This document shows, in pieces, positions 1 through 13,505 of a DNA stretch of 64,000 bases. Under the pieces are notes generated by a model. The model was given only the letters and a program-made list of their open reading frames with translations, had not been told where the DNA came from and ran no database searches. Origin of the DNA: Urechis unicinctus (lineage: Eukaryota > Annelida > Polychaeta > Xenopneusta > Urechidae); NCBI GenBank assembly GCA_034190875.2, contig CM067354.1:5195315-5259314 (forward strand), in the 5' to 3' direction. Every line of letters begins with the position of its first letter. The stretch's first letter is position 1. Both the position numbers and the translations under genes were made by a program.

Positions 1-12
1 GATATATCGAAT

Positions 13-84
13 AGCAGAGTGGCGCAGTGGAAGCGTGCTGGGCCCATAACCCAGAGGTCCGTGGATCGAAAACACGCTCTGCTA
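13..84 (+). tRNA. tRNA-iMet-like, type A copy 1
   Basis: This 72-nt sequence folds as an initiator Met tRNA: acceptor stem AGCAGAG/CTCTGCT, anticodon loop CCCATAA in a CTGGG/CCCAG stem, and initiator-type T-loop ATCGAAA. The T-stem is CGTGG/ACACG, so the normally invariant G53-C61 pair is G-A in this type. A run of five T follows at once and would stop RNA polymerase III. Confidence 0.8.
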
Positions 85-558
85 ACTTTTTCGCGTTTGT
101 ATTTTCCTCAAAATTCGGACAACATGTGTTGAAAATTTTAATTGTCTCACACCCATAACCATTTAGCTTTGCGCTCGGTAATTTTCCTTGAACAAATCCC
201 CCATGAAGCTCTTTTTAACTATATGGTAATTCTATCCAAAAAAAAAAACGTGGCGAGGCGCTGATTTCGCACCGATTTATTGTATATAAGAATAACCAAA
301 CACTCGATTTCCATGTACTTAATATCTGCGTATTGGTGCAGTTGTGAGGCGAAGCCAGGAAAACGTCTTTCATATCATGCATCGTGTCTTACTTCTCAAA
401 TGTAAGTATCCTGAAATTCTTACATCAGGTTGGCTTCCCAGATTCAAATTTATTGCCAGTATATCTCATCCCAGTCCTTGTATACAAATAACCTAAATGT
501 CCGACAATAAGTTGGTCAAATAAATCCTATATATATTTTTGACACTGATATATCGAAT

Positions 559-629
559 AGCAGAGTGGCGCAGTGGAATCGGCTGGGCCCATAACCCCGA
601 GGTCCATGGATCGAAACCACGCTCTACCA
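559..629 (+). pseudogene. tRNA-iMet-like, type B copy 1, acceptor stem damaged
   Basis: The anticodon loop CCCATAA is present. The D-arm is one base short, the anticodon stem has a T-C mismatch (CTGGG/CCCCG) and the T-stem an A-C mismatch (CATGG/CCACG). Only in this copy the 3' acceptor strand reads CTCTACC, which no longer pairs with AGCAGAG. The 5' flank is that of types A and C, unlike all later type B copies. Confidence 0.75.
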
Positions 630-1363
630 ACACGTTTTTTATGCACGAATTGACGACATTATGCTTACAAATTAAGCTTGTTGGTTCAAGACCATATCCA
701 TTGAGCTCCAAACTGAGCAGCAACGCTTGAACAAATCCCGTGGAAATCATATTGTACACGCATTTAGGGTCAATAACTAGTTTTCATTCGAAAAGTTCTG
801 AGGCGCAGATCAAGATTAAATTTATTGTCCATAAGAATTACCAATAACTCGAATTTCATCAGTGCCATAATAGTATCATTATTATTGCTGTAAGAAGGAG
901 GTGCACAATAAATGTCATTCATCATGTCCTGTTACTCAGATGCAAGCATTCTAATCATCTGCAGTAATATTGGTTGCCCAAGTTGGACGTTAACGATTAT
1001 TAGATCTGAATTCTAGCACCAATATGAATTACCGTAAAGTGTGACAATAGTTTGCCCTAATAAATTTTATTGATAAAGTTCATTGTCCATATGGATAACC
1101 AAATACTCGTTCTCTTTAACCTAATATCTGATCATCATTGGCACGGCTGTGAAGGGTAGCCTTGATAGCGAATTCCATGTCATTCCTCACGCCCTACTAC
1201 TCAACTGCAAATATCCTAATATATGTTACTTGAGCTTGGCTTTCCAAATGCGTACTATATGTCAGTTTATCTTACCCGATCCCTGAATATAACTAACCTA
1301 AATGTCCGACAATTAGTTGGTCAAATAAATCCTATATATATTTTTGACAATTATATATAGAAT

Positions 1364-1435
1364 AGTAGAGATGCGCAGTGAATTCGTGCGGGGCCCATAA
1401 TCCAGAGGTCCGTGGATCGAAACCACGCTCTGCTT
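1364..1435 (+). pseudogene. tRNA-iMet-like relic, type C copy 1
   Basis: The T-arm is perfect (CGTGG ATCGAAA CCACG), but the 5' half is degenerate: AGTAGAGATG replaces AGCAGAGTGG, the D-arm has changed, and the anticodon stem is CGGGG/TCCAG. The 3' flank of this copy (ttttcgggtttttatt) differs from the other type C copies. Confidence 0.8.
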
Positions 1436-2175
1436 TTCGGGTTTTTATTTATGCAAGAATTGACAACATTATGCTTACAAATTAAGCTTGTTGGTTCAAG
1501 ACCATATCCATTGAGCTCAACACTGAGCAACAACGCTTGAACAAATCCCGCGGATATCATATTGTACACGCATTTAGGGTCAATAACTAGTTTTCAAAAA
1601 AAAGTTCTGAGGCACAGATCAAGATTAAATTTATTGTTCATAAGGAATTACCAATAACTCGAATTTCATCAGTGCCATAATATTACCATTATTATTGTTG
1701 TGAGGAGAAGGAGGTGCAAAATAAATGTCATTCATCATGTCCTGTTACTCAGATGCAAGCATTCTAAACATCAGAAGTAATTGGTTTGCCCAAGTTTGAA
1801 GTTATGTTTATTTGATCTGAATTCTAACATCAATATGAGTAATCTTAAAGTGTGACAATCGTTTTTACCCTAATAACTTTCATTGATAATTGTTATTGTC
1901 CATATGGATAACCAAATACTCGATTTCATCTAACTTAAAATCTGATCATTGTAACAGCTGTGTAGGGAGGTCTTTGAAAGCGAATTTCATGTCATTCATC
2001 ACGCCCTACAACTCAACTGCAAGTATCCTACATATCTTACTTGAGCTTGGTTTCCCAAATGCCTATTATATGTCAGTTTATCTTATGCCGATCCTTGAAT
2101 ATAACTAACCTAAATGTCCGACAATAAGTTGGTCAAATAAATCCTATATATATTTTTGACACTGATATATCGAAT

Positions 2176-2248
2176 AGCAGAGTGGCGCAGTGGAAGTGGT
2201 GCTGGTACCATAACCCAGAGGTCCGTGGATCGAAAACACGCTCTGCTA
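2176..2248 (+). pseudogene. tRNA-iMet-like, type A copy 2, damaged
   Basis: A one-base insertion and substitutions in the D-arm/anticodon region (GAAGTGGTGCTGGTACCATAA) disrupt the D-stem and the base of the anticodon loop. The rest matches type A. Confidence 0.75.
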
Positions 2249-2720
2249 AACTTTTTCGCGCGTTTGTATTTCCTCAAAATTCGGACAACATGTGTTGAAA
2301 ATTTAATTGTCTCAAGACCATAACCATTTAGCTTTGCGCTCGGTAATTTTCCTTGAACAAATCCCCCATGAAGCTATTTTTTTAACTATATGGTAATTCT
2401 ATCCAAAAACGTGGCGAGGCGCTGATTTCGCACCGATTTATTGTATATAAGAATAACCAAAACACTCGATTTCCATGTATAATATCTGCGTATTGGTGCA
2501 GTTGTGAGGCGAAGCCAGGAAAAAATGTCTTTCATATCATGTCATCGTGTCTTACTCAAATGCAAGTATCCTAAAATTCAGAAGTATCAGGTTGGCTGCC
2601 CCAGATTTAATTTTTATTGCCAGTATTCTCTCATCCCAGTCCTTGTAATACAAATAACATAAATGTCCGACAATGTTGTCAAATATATCCTATATGTACT
2701 TGACACATGCATAAACGAAG

Positions 2721-2791
2721 AGCAGAGTGGCGCAGTGGAATCGTGCTGGGCCCATACCCAGAGGTCCATGGATCGAAACCACGCTCTGCTA
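2721..2791 (+). tRNA. tRNA-iMet-like, type B copy 2
   Basis: This copy has a full-length D-arm (AATCGTGCTGGG), unlike other type B copies, and a paired anticodon stem CTGGG/CCCAG. It has lost one A from the anticodon loop (CCCATA) and keeps the A-C mismatch in the T-stem. It looks intermediate between types A and B. Confidence 0.6.
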
Positions 2792-3525
2792 ACACGTTTT
2801 TTATGCACGAATTGACGACATTATGCTTACAAATTAAGCTTGTTGGTTCAAGACCATATCCATTGAGCTCCAAACTGAGCAGCAACGCTTGAACAAATCC
2901 CGTGGAAATCATATTGTACACGCATTTAGGGTCAATAACTAGTTTTCATTTCGAAAAGTTCTGAGGCGCAGATCAAGATTAAATTTATTGTCCATAAGAA
3001 TTACCAATAACTCGAATTTCATCAGTGCCATAATAGTATCATTATTATTGCTGTAAGGAGAAGGAGGTGCACAATAAATGTCATTCATCATGTCCTGTTA
3101 CTCAGATGCAAGCATTCTAATCATCTGCAGTAATATTGGTTGCCCAAGTTGGACGTTAACGATTATTAGATCTGAATTCTAGCACCAATATGAATTACCG
3201 TAAAGTGTGACAATAGTTGCCCTAATAAATTTTATTGATAAAGTTCATTGTCCATATGGATAACCAAATACTCGTTCTCTTTAACCTAATATCTGATCAT
3301 TGGCACGGCTGTGAAGGGTAGCCTTGATAGCGAATTCCATGTCATTCCTCACGCCCTACTACTCAACTGCAAATATCCTAATATATGTTACTTGAGCTTG
3401 GCTTTCCAAATGCGTACTATATGTCAGTTTATCTTACCCGATCCCTGAATATAACTACCCTAAATGTCCGACAATTAGTTGGTCAAATAAATCCTATATA
3501 TATTTTTGACAATTATATATAGAAT

Positions 3526-3597
3526 AGTAGAGATGCGCAGTGAATTCGTGCGGGGCCCATAACCCAGAGGTCCGTGGATCGAAACCACGCTCTGCTA
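3526..3597 (+). pseudogene. tRNA-iMet-like relic, type C copy 2
   Basis: Type C with the anticodon 3' stem reading CCCAG instead of TCCAG, so it is slightly less degenerate. The acceptor 5' strand AGTAGAG still mismatches. Confidence 0.8.
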
Positions 3598-4338
3598 ACA
3601 CGTTTATTTAGGCAAGAATTGACAACATTATGCTTACAAATTAAGCTTGTTGGTTCAAGACCATATCCATTGAGCTCAACACTGAGCAACAACGCTTGAA
3701 CAAATCCCGCGGATATCATATTGTACACGCATTTAGGGTCTATAACTAGTTTTCATTCGCAAAAGTTCTGAGGCACAGATCAAGAATAAATTTATTGTTC
3801 ATAAGGATTACCAATAACTCGAATTTCATCAGTGCCATAATATTACCTTTATTATTGTTGTGAGGAGAAGGAGGTGCAAAATAAATGTCATTCATCATGT
3901 CCTGTTACTCAGATGCAAGCATTCTAAACATCAGAAGTAATATTGGTTGCCCCAGTTTGAAGTTAATGTTTATTTGATCTGAATTCTAACATCAATATGA
4001 GTAATCTTAAAGTGTGACAATCGTTTACCCTAATAACTTTTCATTGATAATTGTTATTGTCCATATGGATAACCAAATACTCGATTTCATCTAACTTAAA
4101 ATCTGATCATTGTAACAGCTGTGTAGGGAGGTCTTTGAAAGCGAATTTCATGTCATTCATCACGCCCTACAACTCAACTGCAAGTATCCTACATATCTTA
4201 CTTGAGCTTGGCTTCCCAAATGCCTATTATATGTCAGTTTATCTTATGCCGATCCTTGAATATAACTAACCTAAATGTCCGACAATAAGTTGGTCAAATA
4301 AATCCTATATATATATTTTTGACACTGATATATCGAAT

Positions 4339-4410
4339 AGCAGAGTGGCGCAGTGGAAGCGTGCTGGGCCCATAACCCAGAGGTCCGTGGATCGAAAACA
4401 CGCTCTGCTA
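4339..4410 (+). tRNA. tRNA-iMet-like, type A copy 3
   Basis: It is identical in structure to type A copy 1, with a T5 run right after it. Confidence 0.8.
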
Positions 4411-4881
4411 ACTTTTTCGCGTTTGTATTTCCTCAAAATTCGGACAACATGTGTTGAAAATTTAATTGATTGTCTCACACCCATAACCATTTAGCTTTGC
4501 GCTCGGTAATTTTCCTTGAACAAATCCCCCATGAAGCTCTTTTTAACTATATGGTAATTCTATCCAAAAACGTGGCGAGGCGCTGATTTCGCACCGATTT
4601 ATTGTATATAAGAATAACCAAACACTCGATTTCCATGTACTTAATATCTGCGTATTGGTGCAGTTGTGAGGCGAAGCCAGGAAAACGTCTTTCATATCAT
4701 GCATCGTGTCTTACTTCTCAAATGTAAGTATCCTGAAATTCTTACATCAGGTCGGCTTCCCAGATTCAAATTTATTGCCAGTATATCTCATCCCAGTCCC
4801 TTGCATACAAATAACATAAATGTCTAACGGTATGTTGATCTGATAATTCTAATATGTACTAGTGACACATGCAAAACGAAG

Positions 4882-4952
4882 AGCAGAGTGGCGCAGTGGA
4901 ATCGGCTGGGCCCATAACCCCGAGGTCCATGGATCGAAACCACGCTCTGCTA
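4882..4952 (+). tRNA. tRNA-iMet-like, type B copy 3 (probably degenerate)
   Basis: Standard type B: short D-arm (AATCGGCTGGG), one mismatch in each of the anticodon and T stems, intact acceptor stem, T6 run downstream. Confidence 0.55.
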
Positions 4953-5687
4953 ACACGTTTTTTATGCACGAATTGACGACATTATGCTTACAAATTAAGC
5001 TTGTTGGTTCAAGACCATATCCATTGAGCTCCAAACTGAGCAGCAACGCTTGAACAAATCCCGTGGAAATCATATTGTACACGCATTTAGGGTCAATAAC
5101 TATTTTTCATTCGAAAAGTTCTGAGGCGCAGATCAAGATTAAATTTATTGTCCATAAGAATTACCAATAACTCGAATTTCATCAGTGCCATAATAGTATC
5201 ATTATTATTGCTGTAAGGAGAAGGAGGTGCACAATAAATGTCATTCATCATGTCCTGTTACTCAGATGCAAGCATTCTAATCATCTGCAGTAATATTGGT
5301 TGCCCAAGTTGGACGTTAACGATTATTAGATCTGAATTCTAGCACCAATATGAATTACCGTAAAGTGTGACAATAGTTTGCCCTAATAAATTTTATTGAT
5401 AAAGTTCATTGTCCATATGGATAACCAAATACTCGTTCTCTTTAACCTAATATCTGATCATTGGCACGGCTGTGAAGGGTAGCCTTGATAGCGAATTCCA
5501 TGTCATTCCTCACGCCCTACTACTCAACTGCAAATATCCTAATATATGTTACTTGAGCTTGGCTTTCCAAATGCGTACTATATGTCAGTTTATCTTAACC
5601 CGATCCCTGAATATAACTACCCTAAATGTCCGACAATTAGTTGGTCAAATAAATCCTATATATATTTTTGACAATTATATATAGAAT

Positions 5688-5759
5688 AGTAGAGATGCGC
5701 AGTGAATTCGTGCGGGGCCCATAATCCAGAGGTCCGTGGATCGAAACCACGCTCTGCTA
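5688..5759 (+). pseudogene. tRNA-iMet-like relic, type C copy 3
   Basis: Standard type C with perfect T-arm and broken acceptor, D and anticodon stems. Only T3 follows (cgtttattt), so no strong Pol III stop. Confidence 0.8.
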
Positions 5760-6495
5760 ACACGTTTATTTATGCAAGAATTGACAACATTATGCTTACA
5801 AATTAAGCTTGTTGGTTCAAGACCATATCCATTGAGCTCAACACTGAGCAACAACGCTTGAACAAATCCCGCGGATATCATATTGTACACGCATTTAGGG
5901 TCTATAACTAGTTTTCATTCGCAAAAGTTCTGAGGCACAGATCAAGAGTAAATTTATTGTTCATAAGGATTACCAATAACTCGAATTTCATCAGTGCCAT
6001 AATATTACCTTTATTATTGTTGTGTGAGGAGAAGGAGTGCACAATAAATGTCATTCATCATGTCCTGTTACTCAGATGCAAGCATTCTAAACATCAGAAG
6101 TAATATTGGCCCAGTTTGAAGTTAATGTTTATTTGATCTGAATTCTAACATCAATATGAGTAATCTTAAAGTGTGACAATCGTTTACCCTAATAACTTTC
6201 ATTGATAATTGTTATTGTCCATATGGATAACCAAATACTCGATTTCATCTAACTTAAAATCTGATCATTGTAACAGCTGTGTAGGGAGGTCTTTGAAAGC
6301 GAATTTCATGTCATTCATCACGCCCTACAACTCAACTGCAAGTATCCTACATATCTTACTTGAGCTTGGCTTCCCAAATGCCTATTATATGTCAGTTTAT
6401 CTTATGCCCGATCCTTGAATATAACTAACCTAAATGTCCGACAATAAGTTGGTCAAATAAATCCTATATATATTTTTGACACTGATATATCGAAT

Positions 6496-6567
6496 AGCAG
6501 AGTGGCGCAGTGGAAGCGTGCTGGGCCCATAACCCAGAGGTCCGTGGATCGAAAACACGCTCTGCTA
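6496..6567 (+). tRNA. tRNA-iMet-like, type A copy 4
   Basis: Standard type A with T5 after the gene. Confidence 0.8.
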
Positions 6568-7033
6568 ACTTTTTCGCGTTTGTATTTCCTCAAAATTCGG
6601 ACAACATGTGTTGAAAATTTAATTGTCTCACACCCATAACCATTTAGCTTTGCGCTCGGTAATTTTCCTTGAACAAATCCCCCATGAAGCTCTTTTTAAC
6701 TATATGGTAATTCTATCCAAAAACGTGGCGAGGCGCTGATTTCGCACCGATTTATTGTATATAAGAATAACCAAACACTCGATTTCCATGTACTTAATAT
6801 CTGCGTATTGGTGCAGTTGTGAGGCGAAGCCAGGAAAACGTCTTTCATATCATGCATCGTGTCTTACTTCTCAAATGTAAGTATCCTGAAATTCTTACAT
6901 CAGGTCGGCTTCCCAGATTCAAATTTATTGCCAGTATATCTCATCCCAGTCCTTGTATACAAATAACATAAATGTCTAACGGTATGTTGATCTGATAATT
7001 CTAATATGTACTAGTGACACATGCAAAACGAAG

Positions 7034-7104
7034 AGCAGAGTGGCGCAGTGGAATCGGCTGGGCCCATAACCCCGAGGTCCATGGATCGAAACCACGCTCT
7101 GCTA
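7034..7104 (+). tRNA. tRNA-iMet-like, type B copy 4 (probably degenerate)
   Basis: Standard type B; T6 downstream. Confidence 0.55.
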
Positions 7105-7840
7105 ACACGTTTTTTATGCACGAATTGACGACATTATGCTTACAAATTAAGCTTGTTGGTTCAAGACCATATCCATTGAGCTCCAAACTGAGCAGCAACG
7201 CTTGAACAAATCCCGTGGAAATCATATTGTACACGCATTTAGGGTCAATAACTATTTTTCATTCGAAAAGTTCTGAGGCGCAGATCAAGATTAAATTTAT
7301 TGTCCATAAGAATTACCAATAACTCGAATTTCATCAGTGCCATAAAAGTATCATTATTATTGCTGTAAGGAGAAGGAGGTGCACAATAAATGTCATTCAT
7401 CATGTCCTGTTACTCAGATGCAAGCATTCTAATCATCTGCAGTAATATTGGTTGCCCAAGTTGGACGTTAACGATTATTAGATCTGAATTCTAGCACCAA
7501 TATGAATTACCGTAAAGTGTGACAATAGTTTGCCCTAATAAATTTTATTGATAAAGTTCATTGTCCATATGGATAACCAAATACTCGTTCTCTTTAACCT
7601 AATATCTGATCATTGGCACGGCTGTGAAGGGTAGCCTTGATAGCGAATTCCATGTCATTCCTCACGCCCTACTACTCAACTGCAAATATCCTAATATATG
7701 TTACTTGAGCTTGGCTTTCCAAATGCGTACTATATGTCAGTTTATCTTTACCCGATCCCTGAATATAACTAACCCTAAATGTCCGACAATTAGTTGGTCA
7801 AATAAATCCTATATATATTTTTGACAATTATATATAGAAT

Positions 7841-7912
7841 AGTAGAGATGCGCAGTGAATTCGTGCGGGGCCCATAATCCAGAGGTCCGTGGATCGAAAC
7901 CACGCTCTGCTA
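7841..7912 (+). pseudogene. tRNA-iMet-like relic, type C copy 4
   Basis: Standard type C. Confidence 0.8.
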
Positions 7913-8649
7913 ACACGTTTATTTATGCAAGAATTGACAACATTATGCTTACAAATTAAGCTTGTTGGTTCAAGACCATATCCATTGAGCTCAACACTGA
8001 GCAACAACGCTTGAACAAATCCCGCGGATATCATATTGTACACGCATTTAGGGTCTATAACTAGTTTTCATTCGCAAAAGTTCTGAGGCACAGATCAAGA
8101 GTAAATTTATTGTTCATAAGGATTACCAATAACTCGAATTTCATCAGTGCCATAATATTACCTTTATTATTGTTGTGAGGAGAAGGAGGTGCAAATAAAT
8201 GTCATTCATCATGTCCTGTTACTCAGATGCAAGCATTCTAAACATCAGAAGTAATATTGGTTGCCCGAGTTTGAAGTTAATGTTTATTTGATCTGAATTC
8301 TAACATCAATATGAGTAATCTTAAAGTGTGACAATCGTTTACCCTAATAACTTTCATTGATAATTGTTATTGTCCATATGGATAACCAAATACTCGATTT
8401 CATCTAACTTAAAATCTGATCATTGTAACAGCTGTGTAGGGAGGTCTTTGAAAGCGAATTTCATGTCATTCATCACGCCCTACAACTCAACTGCAAGTAT
8501 CCTACATATCTTACTTGAGCTTGGCTTCCCAAATGCCTATTATATGTCAGTTTATCTTATGCCGATCCTTGAATATAACTAACCTAAATGTCCGACAATA
8601 AGTTGGTCAAATAAATCCTATATATATTTTTGACACTGATATATCGAAT

Positions 8650-8721
8650 AGCAGAGTGGCGCAGTGGAAGCGTGCTGGGCCCATAACCCAGAGGTCCGTG
8701 GATCGAAAACACGCTCTGCTA
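8650..8721 (+). tRNA. tRNA-iMet-like, type A copy 5
   Basis: Standard type A; T6 instead of T5 follows. Confidence 0.8.
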
Positions 8722-9188
8722 ACTTTTTTCGCGTTTGTATTTCCTCAAAATTCGGACAACATGTGTTGAAAATTTAATTGTCTCACACCCATAACCATTT
8801 AGCTTTGCGCTCGGTAATTTTCCTTGAACAAATCCCCCATGAAGCTCTTTTTAACTATATGGTAATTCTATCCAAAAACGTGGCGAGGCGCTGATTTCGC
8901 ACCGATTTATTGTATATAAGAGAAACCAAACACTCGATTTCCATGTACTTAATATCTGCGTATTGGTGCAGTTGTGAGGCGAAGCCAGGAAAACGTCTTT
9001 CATATCATGCATCGTGTCTTACTTCTCAAATGTAAGTATCCTGAAATTCTTACATCAGGTCGGCTTCCCAGATTCAAATTTATTGCCAGTATATCTCATC
9101 CCAGTCCTTGTATACAAATAACATAAATGTCTAACGGTATGTTGATCTGATAATTCTAATATGTACTAGTGACACATGCAAAACGAAG

Positions 9189-9259
9189 AGCAGAGTGGCG
9201 CAGTGGAATCGGCTGGGCCCATAACCCCGAGGTCCATGGATCGAAACCACGCTCTGCTA
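9189..9259 (+). tRNA. tRNA-iMet-like, type B copy 5 (probably degenerate)
   Basis: Standard type B; T6 downstream. Confidence 0.55.
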
Positions 9260-9992
9260 ACACGTTTTTTATGCACGAATTGACGACATTATGCTTACAA
9301 ATTAAGCTTGTTGGTTCAAGACCATATCCATTGAGCTCCAAACTGAGCAGCAACGCTTGAACAAATCCCGTGGAAATCATATTGTACACGCATTTAGGGT
9401 CAATAACTATTTTTCATTCGAAGTTCTGAGGCGCAGATCAAGATTAAATTTATTGTCCATAAGAATTACCAATAACTCGAATTTCATCAGTGCCATAAAA
9501 GTATCATTATTATTGCTGTAAGGAGAAGGAGGTGCACAATAAATGTCATTCATCATGTCCTGTTACTCAGATGCAAGCATTCTAATCATCTGCAGTAATA
9601 TTGGTTGCCCAAGTTGGACGTTAACGATTATTAGATCTGAATTCTAGCACCAATATGAATTACCGTAAAGTGTGACAATAGTTTGCCCTAATAAATTTTA
9701 TTGATAAAGTTCATTGTCCATATGGATAACCAAATACTCGTTCTCTTTAACCTAATATCTGATCATTGGCACGGCTGTGAAGGGTAGCCTTGATAGCGAA
9801 TTCCATGTCATTCCTCACGCCCTACTACTCAACTGCAAATATCCTAATATATGTTACTTGAGCTTGGCTTTCCAAATGCGTACTATATGTCAGTTTATCT
9901 TTACCCGATCCCTGAATATAACTACCCTAAATGTCCGACAATTAGTTGGTCAAATAAATCCTATATATATTTTTGACAATTATATATAGAAT

Positions 9993-10063
9993 AGTAGAGA
10001 TGCGCAGTGATTCGTGCGGGGCCCATAATCCAGAGGTCCGTGGATCGAAACCACGCTCTGCTA
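9993..10063 (+). pseudogene. tRNA-iMet-like relic, type C copy 5
   Basis: Type C with one A lost in the D-loop (CAGTGATTCG). Confidence 0.8.
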
Positions 10064-10806
10064 ACACGTTTATTTATGCAAGAATTGACAACATTATGCT
10101 TACAAATTAAGCTTGTTGGTTCAAGACCATATCCATTGAGCTCAACACTGAGCAACAACGCTTGAACAAATCCCGCGGATATCATATTGTACACGCATTT
10201 AGGGTCTATAACTAGTTTTCATTCGCAAAAGTTCTGAGGCACAGATCAAGAGTAAATTTATTGTTCATAAGGATTACCAATAACTCGAATTTCATCAGTG
10301 CCATAATATTACCTTTATTATTGTTGTGAGGAGAAGGAGGTGCACAATAAATGTCATTCATCATGTCCTGTTACTCAGATGCAAGCATTCTAATCATCAG
10401 AAGTAATATTGGTTGCCCGAGTTTGAGTTAATGTTTGTTTATTTGATCTGAATTCTAACATCAATATGAGTAATCTTAAAGTGTGACAATCGTTTACCCT
10501 AATAACTTTCATTGATAATTGTTATTGTCCATATGGATAACCAAATACTCGATTTCATCTAACTTAAAATCTGATCATTGTAACAGCTGTGTAGGGAGGT
10601 CTTTGAAAGCGAATTTCATGTCATTCATCACGCCCTACAACTCAACTGCAAGTATCCTACATATCTTACTTGAGCTTGGCTTCCCAAATGCCTATTATAT
10701 GTCAGTTTATCTTATGCCGATCCTTGAATATAACTAACCTAAATGTCCGACAATAAGTTGGTCAAATAAATCCTATATATATATTTTTGACACTGATATA
10801 TCGAAT

Positions 10807-10878
10807 AGCAGAGTGGCGCAGTGGAAGCGTGCTGGGCCCATAACCCAGAGGTCCGTGGATCGAAAACACGCTCTGCTA
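10807..10878 (+). tRNA. tRNA-iMet-like, type A copy 6
   Basis: Standard type A. The flank has an extra AT and a duplicated ATTG shared with copy 3, which marks these two units as close relatives. Confidence 0.8.
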
Positions 10879-11347
10879 ACTTTTTCGCGTTTGTATTTCC
10901 TCAAAATTCGGACAACATGTGTTGAAAATTTAATTGATTGTCTCACACCCATAACCATTTAGCTTTGCGCTCGGTAATTTTCCTTGAACAAATCCCCCAT
11001 GAAGCTCTTTTTAACTATATGGTAATTCTATCCAAAAACGTGGCGAGGCGCTGATTTCGCACCGATTTATTGTATATAAGAATAACCAAACACTCGATTT
11101 CCATGTACTTAATATCTGCGTATTGGTGCAGTTGTGAGGCGAAGCCAGGAAAACGTCTTTCATATCATGCATCGTGTCTTACTTCTCAAATGTAAGTATC
11201 CTGAAATTCTTACATCAGGTCGGCTTCCCAGATTCAAATTTATTGCCAGTATATCTCATCCCAGTCCTTGTATACAAATAACATAAATGTCTAACGGTAT
11301 GTTGATCTGATAATCTAATATGTACTAGTGACACATGCAAAACGAAG

Positions 11348-11418
11348 AGCAGAGTGGCGCAGTGGAATCGGCTGGGCCCATAACCCCGAGGTCCATGGAT
11401 CGAAACCACGCTCTGCTA
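11348..11418 (+). tRNA. tRNA-iMet-like, type B copy 6 (probably degenerate)
   Basis: Standard type B; an extra GAC lies in the 3' flank. Confidence 0.55.
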
Positions 11419-12156
11419 ACACGTTTTTTATGCACGAATTGACGACGACATTATGCTTACAAATTAAGCTTGTTGGTTCAAGACCATATCCATTGAGCTC
11501 CAAACTGAGCAGCAACGCTTGAAAAAATCCCGTGGAAATCATATTGTACACGCATTTAGGGTCAATAACTATTTTTCATTCGAAAAGTTCTGAGGCGCAG
11601 ATCAAGATTAAATTTATTGTCCATAAGAATTACCAATAACTCGAATTTCATCAGTGCCATAAAGTATCATTATTATTGCTGTAAGGAGAAGGAGGTGCAC
11701 AATAAATGTCATTCATCATGTCCTGTTACTCAGATGCAAGCATTCTAATCATCTGCAGTAATATTGGTTGCCCAAGTTGGACGTTAACGATTATTAGATC
11801 TGAATTCTAGCACCAATATGAATTACCGTAAAGTGTGACAATAGTTTGCCCTAATAAATTTTATTGATAAAGTTCATTGTCCATATGGATAACCAAATAC
11901 TCGTTCTCTTTAACCTAATATCTGATCATTGGCACGGCTGTGAAAGGGTAGCCTTGATAGCGAATTCCATGTCATTCCTCACGCCCTACTACTCAACTGC
12001 AAATATCCTAATATATGTTACTTGAGCTTGGCTTTCCAAATGCGTACTATATGTCAGTTTATCTTTACCCGATCCCTGAATATAACTACCCTAAATGTCC
12101 GACAATTAGTTGGTCAAATAAATCCTATATATATTTTTGACAATTATATATAGAAT

Positions 12157-12228
12157 AGTAGAGATGCGCAGTGAATTCGTGCGGGGCCCATAATCCAGAG
12201 GTCCGTGGATCGAAACCACGCTCTGCTA
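12157..12228 (+). pseudogene. tRNA-iMet-like relic, type C copy 6
   Basis: Standard type C. Confidence 0.8.
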
Positions 12229-12968
12229 ACACGTTTATTTATGCAAGAATTGACAACATTATGCTTACAAATTAAGCTTGTTGGTTCAAGACCATATCCA
12301 TTGAGCTCAACACTGAGCAACAACGCTTGAACAAATCCCGCGGATATCATATTGTACACGCATTTAGGGTCTATAACTAGTTTTCATTCGCAAAAGTTCT
12401 GAGGCACAGATCAAGAGTAAATTTATTGTTCATAAGGATTACCAATAACTCGAATTTCATCAGTGCCATAATATTACCTTTATTATTGTTGTGAGGAGAA
12501 GGAGGTACAAAATAAATGTCATTCATCATGTCCTGTTACTCAGATGCAAGCATTCTAAACATCAGAAGTAATATTGGTTGCCCGAGTTTGAAGTTAATGT
12601 TTATTTGATCTGAATTCTAACATCAATATGAGTAATCTTAAAGTGTGACAATCGTTTACCCTAATAACTTTCATTGATAATTGTTATTGTCCATATGGAT
12701 AACCAAATACTCGATTTCATCTAACTTAAAATCTGATCATTGTAACAGCTGTGTAGGGAGGTCTTTGAAAGCGAATTTCATGTCATTCATCACGCCCTAC
12801 AACTCAACTGCAAGTATCCTACATATCTTACTTGAGCTTGGCTTCCCAAATGCCTATTATATGTCAGTTTATCTTATGCCGATCCTTGAATATAACTAAC
12901 CTAAATGTCCGACAATAAGTTGGTCAAATAAATCCTATATATATTTTTGACACACTGATATATCGAAT

Positions 12969-13040
12969 AGCAGAGTGGCGCAGTGGAAGCGTGCTGGGCC
13001 CATAACCCAGAGGTCCGTGGATCGAAAACACGCTCTGCTA
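12969..13040 (+). tRNA. tRNA-iMet-like, type A copy 7
   Basis: Standard type A; T5 follows. Confidence 0.8.
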
Positions 13041-13505
13041 ACTTTTTCGCGTTTGTATTTCCTCAAAATTCGGACAACATGTGTTGAAAATTTAATTGTC
13101 TCACACCCATAACCATTTAGCTTTGCGCTCGGTAATTTTCCTTGAACAAATCCCCCATGAAGCTCTTTTTAACTATATGGTAATTCTATCCAAAAACGTG
13201 GCGAGGCGCTGATTTCGCACCGATTTATTGTATATAAGAATAACCAAACACTCGATTTCCATGTACTTAATATCTGCGTATTGGTGCAGTTGTGAGGCGA
13301 AGCCAGGAAAACGTCTTTCATATCATGCATCGTGTCTTACTTCTCAAATGTAAGTATCCTGAAATTCTTACATCAGGTCGGCTTCCCAGATTCAAATTTA
13401 TTGCCAGTATATCTCATCCCAGTCCTTGTATACAAATAACATAAATGTCTACGGTATGTTGATCTGATAATTCTAATATGTACTAGTGACACATGCAAAA
13501 CGAAG

